NCBI GenBank assembly: GCA_021775995.1
Contig: JAJFGS010000013.1
Span: 372,001 to 436,000, forward strand
Source: Alphaproteobacteria bacterium
GTDB lineage: Bacteria > Pseudomonadota > Alphaproteobacteria > Micavibrionales > Micavibrionaceae
Reading direction: 5' to 3'
DNA length: 64,000 bases
A program made the position numbers and the translations under genes. Position 1 is the first letter of the stretch, and each line of letters begins with the position of its first letter. The notes under the pieces are model-generated. The model saw only the letters and a program-made list of their open reading frames with translations, made no database searches and was not told where the DNA came from. This document shows positions 1 through 8,857 of this stretch, piece by piece.

Positions 1-177
1 ATTATTGTTTGTCTGGGTATTTACGCCCTTCTTGGTTTTACAAAATTAGGGGTATTTATGATGTTTTTGTCAGCCTTTTTTGTAAGTCAGGGGCTTTTGG
101 CTGTAAAATATAAGGTGTTATCGAAATTGCTCTTTTCAATTATTGTTTTTGGAGGGGTTTTTATTCTTTTGCTATAA
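1..177 (+). CDS. C-terminal fragment of a membrane protein (5' end outside window)
   Basis: An open frame enters at base 1 and stops with TAA at 175-177, giving about 58 C-terminal residues. The fragment is very hydrophobic: two segments rich in Leu, Ile, Val and Phe are separated by a short stretch with Lys residues (VKYKVLSK), which is what the last two membrane helices of a polytopic inner-membrane protein look like. The family cannot be named from so short a tail. It is followed by 132 bases before pilT, so it is probably not translationally coupled to the pilus genes. Confidence 0.6.
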   Translation: MIVCLGIYALLGFTKLGVFMMFLSAFFVSQGLLAVKYKVLSKLLFSIIVFGGVFILLL

Positions 178-309
178 TTCTGTTTGGTTATTTTAAGGTT
201 ATTGACCGTAAGTTAAGAATAGCTCAAACTATCCAATGTATGTTTACACTTCCTTTATTAATTTACGATATAAGAGGAGGTACTATTTATTCCATAAGGG
301 GGAAGAAAA

Positions 310-1455
310 GTGGATTTAACGCAACTTCTTGCATTCACGATGCAAAACAACGCATCGGACCTTCATTTAAGTTCAACATGCCAACCAATTATACGTGTTC
401 ATGGAGAGTTAAAACGGGTTAAGACTGATATACTTTCAAGCGAAGATATTCGTTCTATGCTTTATTCCGTTATGTCTGAAGATCAACGGGCAATCTATGA
501 ACGTGATTTTGAAGTTGATATGGCTATCTCTTTTGGAGAGAAGGCTCGTTTTCGTGTGAATGCGTTTATGACCCGAAATGGAGCGGCTGCTGTTTTTAGA
601 ACAATTCCTTCTGTTATTCCGACGATGGAAGAATTGCAGTTGCCGCCAGCAATTCGTAAATTTGCTGAGCTTGAAAAAGGGATTGTGATTATTACTGGGG
701 CAACAGGTTCTGGTAAGTCGACGACCCTTGCTTCGATTATCAATCAGATTAATACAACGAAAAGAAAACATATTTTGACGATTGAGGACCCAGTCGAGTT
801 TTTTCACACGTCTGACAAAAGTTTGATTAATCATCGTGAGTTAGGGCGTGACACACATTCTTTTAAAAACGCTTTGAAAAGTGCATTACGTGAAGACCCG
901 GATGTTATTCTTGTTGGGGAGATGCGAGATTATGAAACAATCTCTCTTGCTTTGACGGCCGCCGAAACAGGCCATTTAGTTTTTGCAACGCTTCATGCAA
1001 ATTCTGCGGCAAAGACTGTTGACCGTATTATTGATGTGTTTCCGACAGGGGATAAGGAGATGGTGCGTGCGATGTTATCAAACTCTTTGGAAGGGGTTAT
1101 TGCACAGACACTTTTGAAAAAGGCCGATGATAGTGGTCGTGTTGGTGTGTTTGAAGTTTTGGTTGGAACGAACGCTGTTAGAAATTTAATTAGAGAGAAT
1201 CAAGTTCCTCAAATTTATTCTATGATGCAGACAGGGTCTCGCTACGGCATGATTACAATGGAAGAATCTATAAACAATCTTTTAGAGCAAGGTCAAATTA
1301 CAGCTTCTGAGGCAAGGGTTGTTTTGGCGAGAGCTAGTGATGAGGGTATCGGAACTGAGGAAGAAGGGGAAGGCGATAAGGAAAAAATATCCAAGCCTTC
1401 TGCTGCGGCCACTAAACAAGAGGCAGCGTCAGATGAGGGAGGTTATTCATTTTGA
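310..1455 (+). CDS. pilT: Type IV pilus retraction ATPase PilT
   Basis: Hexameric cytoplasmic ATPase of the PilT/VirB11 secretion-ATPase family, expected to power pilus retraction. Visible motifs are the N-terminal ASDLHL segment, Walker A GATGSGKST near residue 130, the Asp box IEDPVEF, Walker B region LREDPDVILVGEMRD near residue 199 and the His box ETGHLVFATLHANSAAKT. These match PilT rather than the assembly ATPase PilB. The start is GTG at 310, preceded by AAGGGGGAA at a good distance. The C-terminal 40 or so residues form an acidic, low-complexity tail (EEEGEGDKE...) beyond the usual PilT length. It overlaps pilU by four bases, so translation is probably coupled. Confidence 0.9.
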   Translation: MDLTQLLAFTMQNNASDLHLSSTCQPIIRVHGELKRVKTDILSSEDIRSMLYSVMSEDQRAIYERDFEVDMAISFGEKARFRVNAFMTRNGAAAVFRTIPSVIPTMEELQLPPAIRKFAELEKGIVIITGATGSGKSTTLASIINQINTTKRKHILTIEDPVEFFHTSDKSLINHRELGRDTHSFKNALKSALREDPDVILVGEMRDYETISLALTAAETGHLVFATLHANSAAKTVDRIIDVFPTGDKEMVRAMLSNSLEGVIAQTLLKKADDSGRVGVFEVLVGTNAVRNLIRENQVPQIYSMMQTGSRYGMITMEESINNLLEQGQITASEARVVLARASDEGIGTEEEGEGDKEKISKPSAAATKQEAASDEGGYSF

Positions 1456-2579
1456 ACGAGCCGCTTGCTTTTACTTACCTGACGCAAATGAATGATCGGA
1501 ATGCTAGCGATCTTTATTTGACTGTTAATAGGGTTCCAACAATTCGTGTTGATGATGAATTATACTCTTTGTCAGAAGAGCCGCTTGATATTGAAGATAT
1601 TAATAATATTATCAATAGTATCCTGACAACAAAACAACGCCGTGATTTTGAATTAAATTGGGACCTAAATACCTCGCTTGATATGGGGCAACATGGTCGT
1701 TTTCGTATTAATGTTTTAAAACAACGTCAAACCCCTGGTTTGGTGATCCGCCGAATTATTACAAAAATACCAGCTATTCGTGAACTAAAACTACCTCCTG
1801 TTTTAGAAAAGCTTGCTCTTGAAAAACGAGGGCTCATTCTTTTAACGGGTATGACGGGGTCTGGTAAATCTACGACTTTAGCTTCAATGGTCAATCATAG
1901 AAACCAAAGGGTTTCTGGGCATATTCTAACGATTGAAGATCCTATCGAATATTATCATGAACATAATAAGAGCGTTATTACACAGCGCGAGGTAGGGGTT
2001 GATACTGAAAGTTATGAGGTTGCTCTTAAAAACGCATTGCGCCAAAGACCTGATGTTATTTTGATTGGTGAGATACGCGATAGGAACGTGATGGAGCAGG
2101 CGTTGACTATTGCTGAAACGGGACATCTTTGTTTGGCAACATTGCATACGAGTAATGCGTATCAGGCAATTGAACGTATTGTAAATTTCTTTCCTGAGGA
2201 TCAACAGGGGCAGGTTCGGATGAATTTGTCGATGAACTTAAAGGCTATTGTTTCTCAACGTCTGTTGCCGTCTTTGGCAGGTGGACTTGTTCCGGCTTTG
2301 GAAGTTATGTTGAATGAGGCATTGGTAAGAGAGCTTATTATCAAAGGGCAGTACGAAAAAATTACAGATGTTATGGAACAAAATACGCCTATGGGCATGC
2401 AAACATTTGACCAATCGCTTCTTAAATTATTCGTTGAGGGATTAATTGAGGAAGGAACGGTCATTAAGCAGGCTGATAAATCTAGTGATATGAAAGTTAA
2501 GCTGAGGAAGGCAAAAATGTTGTCACAGGGCGATGGTTTGCATAATATGGATACATCCGTCCTATCTATCTCCGATTAA
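1452..2579 (+). CDS. pilU: PilT-dependent retraction ATPase PilU
   Basis: Second PilT-family ATPase. Walker A GMTGSGKST lies near residue 131, followed by IEDPIEYYH, Walker B RQRPDVILIGEIRD and the His box ETGHLCLATLHTSNAYQAIERIVNFFPE; the last motif is typical of PilU, the accessory retraction motor that acts with PilT. The start is TTG at 1452 and overlaps the pilT stop (TTGA), with GGAGG about ten bases upstream. The chain continues past the ATPase core with a basic C-terminal region. Side-by-side pilT and pilU is the usual arrangement in twitching bacteria. The next gene encodes a secretin, so the block is a pilus or closely related secretion system. Confidence 0.87.
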   Translation: MNEPLAFTYLTQMNDRNASDLYLTVNRVPTIRVDDELYSLSEEPLDIEDINNIINSILTTKQRRDFELNWDLNTSLDMGQHGRFRINVLKQRQTPGLVIRRIITKIPAIRELKLPPVLEKLALEKRGLILLTGMTGSGKSTTLASMVNHRNQRVSGHILTIEDPIEYYHEHNKSVITQREVGVDTESYEVALKNALRQRPDVILIGEIRDRNVMEQALTIAETGHLCLATLHTSNAYQAIERIVNFFPEDQQGQVRMNLSMNLKAIVSQRLLPSLAGGLVPALEVMLNEALVRELIIKGQYEKITDVMEQNTPMGMQTFDQSLLKLFVEGLIEEGTVIKQADKSSDMKVKLRKAKMLSQGDGLHNMDTSVLSISD

Positions 2580-2700
2580 ACAAATGTAATGCTGGTTTTA
2601 TACGCATAAATCCGTTATCTTTAACCTTAGATTCGTAAGACTTATGTGCAACGCATAATTTCTATAACTTAATTTGATTAAACCGCACGGAAAAATAATC

Positions 2701-4533
2701 ATGAAAATTCAAAGATCATTTAAAAAGCTTGTTTTTGTTTCTGGGTTAACCATTTTATCGCTTCCTATATTGTCTTCTTGTGAATTGACGCAGAACTATA
2801 TGAAGCATGATCGCGGCAATAATTTTCAAGAGCAAGATTATCGTGATGCTCTTGCGCCAAGAGAGGTTAAGGTAGATAAAGACGGTCGAGGTAAAATTCC
2901 TGCTTTGAGACCTTATGTGGCGCAACCAGATTTAAATCATAAATCAATGCCATTAGTATCTATTTCTGTTAACCAAACTATCCCTTTACGTGATGTTATT
3001 TATGAAATAACCGAGCAAGCTGGATATGATGCTGAGATTGATCCTCGTATTAAAGGCTCTATTATTTTCTCTGCGAAGAATCGTCCTCTAGATATGGTGG
3101 TTGACCATATTGCTGAAATTGCAGGGCTTCGTTACAGGTTTGAAGAAGATATTCTTCGTATCGAATTAGATACCCCTGTTCATGAAACATACAAAATTAA
3201 TTACCTTGCGTTAACGCGTACGAATTCAAGCTCCATTAAAAATGATATTTCTGTTGTTAAAGGTGAGGGGTCTGATACGGGATCAAGCTTTTCTGCTGAA
3301 AATGAGAGCGTTCTAGATTTTTGGAAAGAGCTTGAGACAAATTTAGATCAAATCGTGCAATCCAATCGTGATACAAACCGGTTAGCAACGGCTAATGATC
3401 CACGTGTTACTGTTGCTGAAGCTAACCCTGCTCCTGTTACACCTTTGGCTATAGATGAAAATGGCAATATTACGGAGACAGGACCCAATGTTCAGGTTCA
3501 GGCACCTCAGGCCGTATTGAATGTTGATTCTATACCTTTGGAGGATGATTCAAACTCCTCAGACACTGAAGATCCTTTTGCTGCTCGTTTTTCTTTGAAT
3601 AAACAAGCGGGACTTATCTCGGTATTTGCGCCTGAGAGGCTTCAAAAGAAAGTTGCGAGTTATCTTGATGAGCTTAAAAAATCTGTAACTTCTCAAGTTT
3701 TGATTGAGGCGAAAGTTTTAGAGGTCTCTTTGAATGATGAATTTGCAGGGGGGATTGACTGGAGTCAAATGGATATCAATCTTTTTGGTGGTACAGGAGC
3801 TTTAGGTTTTGGCCCTCAAGTGGCTGGTGGATTGGTTAGAGGTCTTCTGGATGTTGATAACACTATCGCTTCAAATGCGACAGCAAGTTATACAAAAGGT
3901 GATTTTTCAGCCGCTGTTGATGCACTTTCACGTTTTGGCACAGTTCAAGCATTGGCAAGTCCACGCCTTACTGTCTTGAATAACCAATCGGCTGCTTTAA
4001 ATGTAGCTGAGAATGTTGTTTATTTTGAAGTTGAAACTGAAACAACCTCAACAGACGGTGTTGTAACAACAACATTTGAAACTGATGCAAAATCAGTTCC
4101 GGAAGGTGTTCTTATTAATGTTCAACCTGCCATTGACAATGACACGCAGCAAATATCTATGGCTATCAGACCAACAATTACAACAATTACGACCTTTGTT
4201 AACGATCCTAATCCGGCATTGATTATTGCTAACCCAGTTCCGCAAGTGAATGTTCAGGAATTTGATTCTATTATTCAAATGAATAATGCTCAGGCCGTTG
4301 TTCTGGGTGGTTTAATTCAGGATAGGACTCAATCTACAAGAAACGCCACGCCTGTTTTGGGTGAAGTTCCTTTACTTGGTGCGATGTTCCGTAACCAAGA
4401 GGATTTTGTTAAAAAGACAGAGCTGGTTGTTTTCTTAAAAGCGACAATTGTTGAGGGTGGAAATACAATTCATAATACAGATCGCGATTTGTATAGAACT
4501 TTTTCAAGCGATAGACGTCCTTTTAAACTATAA
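2701..4533 (+). CDS. Lipoprotein secretin, MshL/PilQ-like outer-membrane pilus channel
   Basis: Secretins form the outer-membrane ring through which type IV pili or type II secretion substrates pass. The ORF track begins at a TTG (2674), but ATG 2701 is preferred because it gives a clean lipoprotein signal peptide (basic start, hydrophobic core, lipobox LSSC). After the lipobox come an STN/secretin N-domain near residues 85-150 (IPLRDVIYEITEQAGYDAEID), a Ser/Asn/Asp-rich linker, and the C-terminal secretin domain from about residue 290, including ASPRLTVLNNQSA, VPEGVLINVQP and VVLGGLIQDR followed by VPLLGAMF. The layout resembles MshL/BfpB-type secretins more than classical PilQ. About 610 residues. 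It lies directly downstream of pilTU. Confidence 0.85.
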   Translation: MKIQRSFKKLVFVSGLTILSLPILSSCELTQNYMKHDRGNNFQEQDYRDALAPREVKVDKDGRGKIPALRPYVAQPDLNHKSMPLVSISVNQTIPLRDVIYEITEQAGYDAEIDPRIKGSIIFSAKNRPLDMVVDHIAEIAGLRYRFEEDILRIELDTPVHETYKINYLALTRTNSSSIKNDISVVKGEGSDTGSSFSAENESVLDFWKELETNLDQIVQSNRDTNRLATANDPRVTVAEANPAPVTPLAIDENGNITETGPNVQVQAPQAVLNVDSIPLEDDSNSSDTEDPFAARFSLNKQAGLISVFAPERLQKKVASYLDELKKSVTSQVLIEAKVLEVSLNDEFAGGIDWSQMDINLFGGTGALGFGPQVAGGLVRGLLDVDNTIASNATASYTKGDFSAAVDALSRFGTVQALASPRLTVLNNQSAALNVAENVVYFEVETETTSTDGVVTTTFETDAKSVPEGVLINVQPAIDNDTQQISMAIRPTITTITTFVNDPNPALIIANPVPQVNVQEFDSIIQMNNAQAVVLGGLIQDRTQSTRNATPVLGEVPLLGAMFRNQEDFVKKTELVVFLKATIVEGGNTIHNTDRDLYRTFSSDRRPFKL

Positions 4534-4555
4534 AAATGCTTAGGGCGTACTATTT

Positions 4556-5317
4556 ATGGTCTGGATTTTAACAAAATATGTTCTGACCGCCGCATTTCGA
4601 GATCGCTTACTTTTAGGTTTTCTATTAATACTATTTATTGGTATCAGCCTATCTATTTTCTTAGGGTCATCGGCAATAACTGAAAAAGATCAGTTTTCTC
4701 TTATTTTTGCTGCTTCTGGTTTAAGGATTGGCGGTAATATTACGCTGGTTCTTTTCACGGTATTTTATCTACAAAGAGCATTTGAATCTCGTGATATTGA
4801 GTATTTATTATCAAGACCCATTACAAAACTTCAGTTTTTAACAGCACATTTTTTTGCATTTTCACTTCTTGCCCTATTAACATCAATATTCACTGTCGGC
4901 GCATTAATGGCTATGTCTGCGACAAGCGTTGAGCCTGCCTTTTTTTTATGGTGGCTTAGTTTTTGGATTGAGCTCAATATTATGGTTGTTATGGGATTGT
5001 TTTTTTCCCTTGTTTTATCCAGTGCGGTGACAGCAGTTTTATGTAGTTTTGCGTTTTATATTCTAGCTAGGCTGATAGGTGATATATTAGGTATCATTGA
5101 GCTATCCAATAATTCTGGTATTTCTCAGATCATGGAGAAAATAATGCTGCTTATCTCAGTTTTTGTTCCGCGTTTTGATCTTATGGGACAAAGCGCATGG
5201 CTTTTATACGGGGTAGGGAGTGGTATTAATTGGCCATTTATCTTAGTTCAAGGTTTCATTTTTTCTGGCTTTATTTTTATGGCAGCATTTCTTGATTTAA
5301 AGAAAAGGCAGTTTTAA
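4556..5317 (+). CDS. Multi-spanning membrane protein, ABC-2 type permease-like
   Basis: A 253-residue protein with about six hydrophobic segments. The beginning (WILTKYVLTAAFRDRLLLGFLLILF) and the later motif ESRDIEYLLSRPITKLQFLTAHFFAF resemble the permease subunits of ABC-2 exporters, where this segment follows the second helix. No ABC ATPase gene lies beside it in this window, so either the partner is elsewhere or the protein has another role in the pilus locus. It starts 22 bases after the secretin and its stop codon overlaps the start of the next gene by one base (TAATG), indicating one operon. The permease assignment rests on motif memory only. Confidence 0.6.
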   Translation: MVWILTKYVLTAAFRDRLLLGFLLILFIGISLSIFLGSSAITEKDQFSLIFAASGLRIGGNITLVLFTVFYLQRAFESRDIEYLLSRPITKLQFLTAHFFAFSLLALLTSIFTVGALMAMSATSVEPAFFLWWLSFWIELNIMVVMGLFFSLVLSSAVTAVLCSFAFYILARLIGDILGIIELSNNSGISQIMEKIMLLISVFVPRFDLMGQSAWLLYGVGSGINWPFILVQGFIFSGFIFMAAFLDLKKRQF

Positions 5318-6048
5318 TGGCATATAGTAAAATCTTACCTTTTCTTTTTTTTGTTTCCTTATTGATAGCCAATATTACATTTTGGTCTTTTTCCTATCAG
5401 ATTAAATCATCATGGGCGAATGTTCCTCCTGTACCATTGCAAGAAAAGGCATCGTTGTTGTCTTTGGGGGATAAAGAACTTTCCTACCGTTACTATGCCG
5501 CTATGTTACAAAATTTAGGCAATACAGGCGGGCGTTTTGAACCTCTTAATAATTACAATTATAAGTTATTAAAAAATTGGTTTTTTTTAGAAAATTATTT
5601 AAATCCAACCTCTAATGCTGTGCCAATGTTAGCGGCAACCTATTTTGGGTCGGCTACCGATAAGAGTAAACTGCTAGAGGTATTGGACTATCTTGCTGTT
5701 GTTGGTTCAAGACCAGAGGGGGAAAAGTGGCGTTGGTTAGGACACGCCGTTTTTTTAGCAAAACATGTGTTGAAAGATAATAAGAAGGCATTAGAGCTCG
5801 CTTATAAGCTTGCGGCGAATGAAAGTCCTGATTTAGCAGATTGGGCAAAACAAATGCCGGCCTTTATTCTGCAGGAAGAGGGGCAAACGGAACTGGCTTA
5901 TAAAATTATGCTAAATATTTTAATTAGTAATGTTGATACAATGCATCCTAATGAAATTAATTATATGCAGGATTATATTTGTAATACTCTAATAGTGGAA
6001 TTGAACAACGTTGAGGCACCTGCATTTTGCGGTGATATAAAAATATGA
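5317..6048 (+). CDS. Membrane-anchored protein of unknown function in pilus operon
   Basis: A 243-residue protein with one N-terminal hydrophobic segment (residues about 6-27), best read as a membrane anchor, followed by a mostly helical extracytoplasmic region. Parts of the second half (KKALELAYKLAANE, GQTELAYKIMLNIL) look like irregular TPR-type helical hairpins, but no clear repeat consensus is visible. I do not recognise the family. It overlaps the upstream permease-like gene by one base and the downstream AraC-type regulator by four bases (ATGA), so the three are almost certainly co-translated. The position suggests a pilus accessory or envelope role. Confidence 0.6.
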   Translation: MAYSKILPFLFFVSLLIANITFWSFSYQIKSSWANVPPVPLQEKASLLSLGDKELSYRYYAAMLQNLGNTGGRFEPLNNYNYKLLKNWFFLENYLNPTSNAVPMLAATYFGSATDKSKLLEVLDYLAVVGSRPEGEKWRWLGHAVFLAKHVLKDNKKALELAYKLAANESPDLADWAKQMPAFILQEEGQTELAYKIMLNILISNVDTMHPNEINYMQDYICNTLIVELNNVEAPAFCGDIKI

Positions 6049-7091
6049 GTGATCTAACTTTGAGTTTTAGTCTGCAAGAGATAATCGCCTTATTGGGTTT
6101 AGCTCAATGTGTCTACTTGCTTGTTTTTATGGCCGTACGGTCTAATCGATTAACGCGTGCAACATTGCCTACGTTATTTTTTGTTTCATTAGCTATTGCG
6201 TTCTTTTTAAGTGCGGCGGAAAGTCGATGGCAAACAGGTTTTATGCATTATGGCGAACTAAAATGGTTGCTTTGGACATTATCTTCGCCTTTAAGTGCCC
6301 TCCTTATTATGCAGATAGCCAGTGTAACCAAAACACCACCTTTGTCTTTATGGGGGATATTCTTTCTTATCCCCTGCGCCTATCTTTTATCTTCTATAAT
6401 GGGTTTCCTATACGGCGACATGGAAACATGGCTTCATGTCAGTGGACTTATTGTGGGCTGTATATGTTTGTTGGTTATATGGAGCGAACGCAAATTCATG
6501 GATGAATTATATATTCGTAAAAATGGGAAAGAGCGTTTTTGGTTGATTATGTCTCTCATTATTTTGAATATTGGGCTGCTGGTCATTAATATGCTTTTTG
6601 CTAATAATTATGAGAATTTTGGCAATATTGAAATGGCAAGAAATGTCATTGGCATTAGTTTTGTTTATATTGCCTCAACGAGCTTGTTTCGAATATTTCC
6701 GCAAGCGGTATCTATTATGCCAGAAGATGCCGCCGAAAAGGATAATTATTTGAATGATTATGAAGTTGAAGTGGCGATGAGGGTAGAAAACCTTCTTCAC
6801 CTAGATAAGGTTTATCAAGAACCAAATTATAAAAGACCTGATTTGGCGCGCGAATTACAGATTTCAGAAGCCCACCTTTCAAAAATCGTAAATATTTATT
6901 TTGAAAAGAGTGTTCCACAGCTTCTAAATACGTACAGAGTAGAAGATTCAAAACATTTATTGAGAGAAACTCAGGCAGAAATTACCATAATTTCAGAAGA
7001 GTCTGGTTTCAATTCTATCGCTACTTTTAATAGGGTTTTCAAGGAGATAGAAGGACAAACACCGTCTGAATATCGAGAAAAACTAACTTGA
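6045..7091 (+). CDS. Membrane-integral AraC-family transcription regulator
   Basis: The first 215 or so residues hold about seven hydrophobic segments separated by short loops. The last 85 residues are an AraC/XylS double helix-turn-helix domain: YKRPDLARELQISEAHLSKIVN for the first helix-turn-helix and AEITIISEESGFNSIATFNRVFKEIEGQTPSEYRE for the second, ending with the typical AraC signature. The protein is therefore a DNA-binding regulator fixed in the inner membrane, probably sensing a membrane or envelope signal. It is the last gene of the overlapping pilus operon and lies just upstream of the prepilin gene, which is a natural candidate target. Target and ligand are inference. Confidence 0.8.
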   Translation: MSDLTLSFSLQEIIALLGLAQCVYLLVFMAVRSNRLTRATLPTLFFVSLAIAFFLSAAESRWQTGFMHYGELKWLLWTLSSPLSALLIMQIASVTKTPPLSLWGIFFLIPCAYLLSSIMGFLYGDMETWLHVSGLIVGCICLLVIWSERKFMDELYIRKNGKERFWLIMSLIILNIGLLVINMLFANNYENFGNIEMARNVIGISFVYIASTSLFRIFPQAVSIMPEDAAEKDNYLNDYEVEVAMRVENLLHLDKVYQEPNYKRPDLARELQISEAHLSKIVNIYFEKSVPQLLNTYRVEDSKHLLRETQAEITIISEESGFNSIATFNRVFKEIEGQTPSEYREKLT

Positions 7092-7107
7092 GCAGTCCTC
7101 ATTTTGT

Positions 7108-7127
7108 CGTTTTGAATACTCAAAACG
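7108..7127. repeat. Perfect inverted repeat between the AraC-type gene and the prepilin gene
   Basis: CGTTTTGA-ATAC-TCAAAACG is a perfect 8-bp inverted repeat with a 4-base centre, 17 bases after the regulator stop codon. No U-run follows, so it is a poor intrinsic terminator; an operator or a short RNA hairpin is possible. The rest of the 197-base gap shows no clear gene. Confidence 0.45.
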
Positions 7128-7288
7128 GCAGGATGATGATGCTATATTCTGAAACTACGCTATCATTGAGGTAGTCAGCTATTTTTTGATGATTTTATTA
7201 AAAAAGGACGGTATGAAAGTGTGTGAATCTAGAGTACTATATGCGGACGTTTTACTATAAAAGCTAATTCCAAAAAGGGAGATTATTT

Positions 7289-8044
7289 ATGAATATACAA
7301 ACATTAAAACAGCACAAGCGAGAAGGTGGTTTTACACTTGTCGAGCTTGCGATTGTTATGATTATTATCGGTCTATTGATCGGCGGTATTTTAAAAGGCC
7401 AAGAATTGATTGCCAATTCTCAAGTAACAGCAACAGTTGCCCAAATTAAAGGTATTGATGCAGCGGTTTCAACTTTCCGTGATAAATATTCCGCATTACC
7501 TGGTGACATCAATCCTGCGAATAGGCTTGCAAGTTGTACAGCAGCACCATGTAGTACTGCTGGAGACCAAGATGGTAGAATTGAGGGTGCTGGTACTACA
7601 GCAGGTGCTACGACACCAGCTATTACCGTAGAAAGTGTTAGAGCCTTTGCTCATTTGTCAGCAGCTGATCTACTTGCTGGTGTTGAGGCGAATGGTGGTG
7701 CTGCGTCGCTAGCTTTTGGTCAACTTTTACCAGAAGCTAAAGTTGGTGGTGGTTACACTGGTATTGAGTTTAGTACAGCTGGTGCGTTAAATAATACGGC
7801 TACAGCAGCTAGAACTGGTCACTATCTAGTGATGACTGGGGCTATTGCGACAGCAAGCTCAGCTTCTTCAGTATTAAATCCAGCTAGAGCCGCTCAGATT
7901 GATCGTAAATTGGATGATGGGCAACCTAATGCAGGTGCTGTAAGGTCAACAACAGCTAACTGTGCAACAGCTGGTGTTACTGGTAATTACCTAGAGAGTA
8001 CTGATACAGGACGTTGTTCCATGTACATGCGTATCCAAGGTTAA
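7289..8044 (+). CDS. Type IV prepilin-like protein
   Basis: The N-terminus is a textbook class III signal: a short basic leader, cleavage after Gly in GGFTLVELAIVMIIIGLLIGGIL, with Glu at position +5 of the mature chain and a hydrophobic helix used for membrane insertion and fibre packing. The remaining 200 residues are rich in Ala, Gly and Thr and contain two Cys pairs (SCTAAPCS; CATAG...RCSMY near the end), the latter in the place of the pilin D-region. Length 251 is on the long side for a major pilin. GGGAGA lies at ribosome-site distance from ATG 7289. Expected substrate of a prepilin peptidase and of the PilT/U-powered machine encoded upstream. Confidence 0.85.
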   Translation: MNIQTLKQHKREGGFTLVELAIVMIIIGLLIGGILKGQELIANSQVTATVAQIKGIDAAVSTFRDKYSALPGDINPANRLASCTAAPCSTAGDQDGRIEGAGTTAGATTPAITVESVRAFAHLSAADLLAGVEANGGAASLAFGQLLPEAKVGGGYTGIEFSTAGALNNTATAARTGHYLVMTGAIATASSASSVLNPARAAQIDRKLDDGQPNAGAVRSTTANCATAGVTGNYLESTDTGRCSMYMRIQG

Positions 8045-8071
8045 TATAACCTGAAAGCAAACAAGAATTTT

Positions 8072-8097
8072 AAAGGCCCCGTTTGGGGCCTTTTTTA
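8072..8097 (+). terminator. Intrinsic terminator after the prepilin gene
   Basis: AAAGGCCCC-GTTT-GGGGCCTTT followed by TTTATT forms a strong GC hairpin with a T run 28 bases after the prepilin stop. It lies between convergent genes. On the - strand the T run is weak, so it mainly serves the pilin transcript. Confidence 0.85.
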
Positions 8098-8102
8098 TTG
8101 TT

Positions 8103-8840
8103 CTATTTATTTGTTATAGCCTTTAACAAATCCATTGGAATAGGAAGAACGGTTGTTGCGCCTTTGGCGTTGACGAACTCACCGAGTGTTCCCAAATAAC
8201 GAAGTTGCATTGTTTCAGGACGTTTGGCGAGGATGGTGGCCGCTTCATCTAATTGTTGAGCGGCTTGTAATTCTCCCTCAGCATTAATGATTTTGGCGCG
8301 TCTTTCACGTTCAGCTTCGGCCTGTTTAGCAATGGCTCGAACCATTGTTGGATCGATATCAACATCTTTGATTTCTACATTGGCGATTTTTATTCCCCAG
8401 CCTTCGGCTTGGTTATCAAGTAAGTTTTGAACGTCAGTGCTAAGTTGATCACGTTTGGAAAGCATATCATCAAGTTCATGCTTACCTAAGACAGAACGCA
8501 ACGTTGTTTGCGCCAGTAAGCTGGTGGCATGTGCAAAATTCTCAACTTGGTTAATGGCGTTGGCAGGATCAATAACACGGTAATAAACCACGGCGTTGAC
8601 CTTAACGGATACATTGTCTTTTGAGATAACGTCTTGTGAAGGGATGTCTTCGGTACGAATACGAACATCAACAATGGTCATTTGTTGAATAAAAGGAATG
8701 ATAAGGCGCAATCCAGCATCACGTGTTCCTGTATATTTTCCAAGAGTATAAACAATGCCACGTTCATATTCTTTAATAATACGAATGGATGAGGCCAAAA
8801 TGATGACGGTAAAAAAGAGGGGGATAGCGAGAAGTTCCAT
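8103..8840 (-). CDS. Slipin (stomatin/SPFH-domain membrane protein)
   Basis: A 245-residue protein with one N-terminal membrane helix (residues about 3-20) followed by an SPFH/band-7 domain: IKEYERGIVYTLGKYTGTRDAGL, then VDVRIRTEDIPSQDVISKDNVSVKVNAVVYYRV, and a helical region rich in Ala, Glu and Arg (AIAKQAEAERERRAKIINAEGE) typical of stomatins. Such proteins oligomerise on the inner membrane and organise microdomains. The upstream neighbour on the same strand is an NfeD-like gene (17 bases away), the standard slipin partner, which supports the assignment. Confidence 0.88.
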   Translation of the reverse strand: MELLAIPLFFTVIILASSIRIIKEYERGIVYTLGKYTGTRDAGLRLIIPFIQQMTIVDVRIRTEDIPSQDVISKDNVSVKVNAVVYYRVIDPANAINQVENFAHATSLLAQTTLRSVLGKHELDDMLSKRDQLSTDVQNLLDNQAEGWGIKIANVEIKDVDIDPTMVRAIAKQAEAERERRAKIINAEGELQAAQQLDEAATILAKRPETMQLRYLGTLGEFVNAKGATTVLPIPMDLLKAITNK

Positions 8841-8857
8841 GATTAATTTTCCTTTAT

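Noticed and set aside
240-422. 60-residue ORF before pilT
   Set aside because: Overlaps the pilT start in another frame; the ribosome site fits pilT.
1452-2579. Second ATPase as GspE/PilB assembly motor
   Set aside because: Motifs (GHLCLATLH, IGEIRD, short N-terminus) are those of PilU; no PilB-type N-terminal domain or zinc-binding Cys.
7108-7127. Inverted repeat after the AraC-type gene as terminator
   Set aside because: No T run on either strand, so it is kept only as an inverted repeat.
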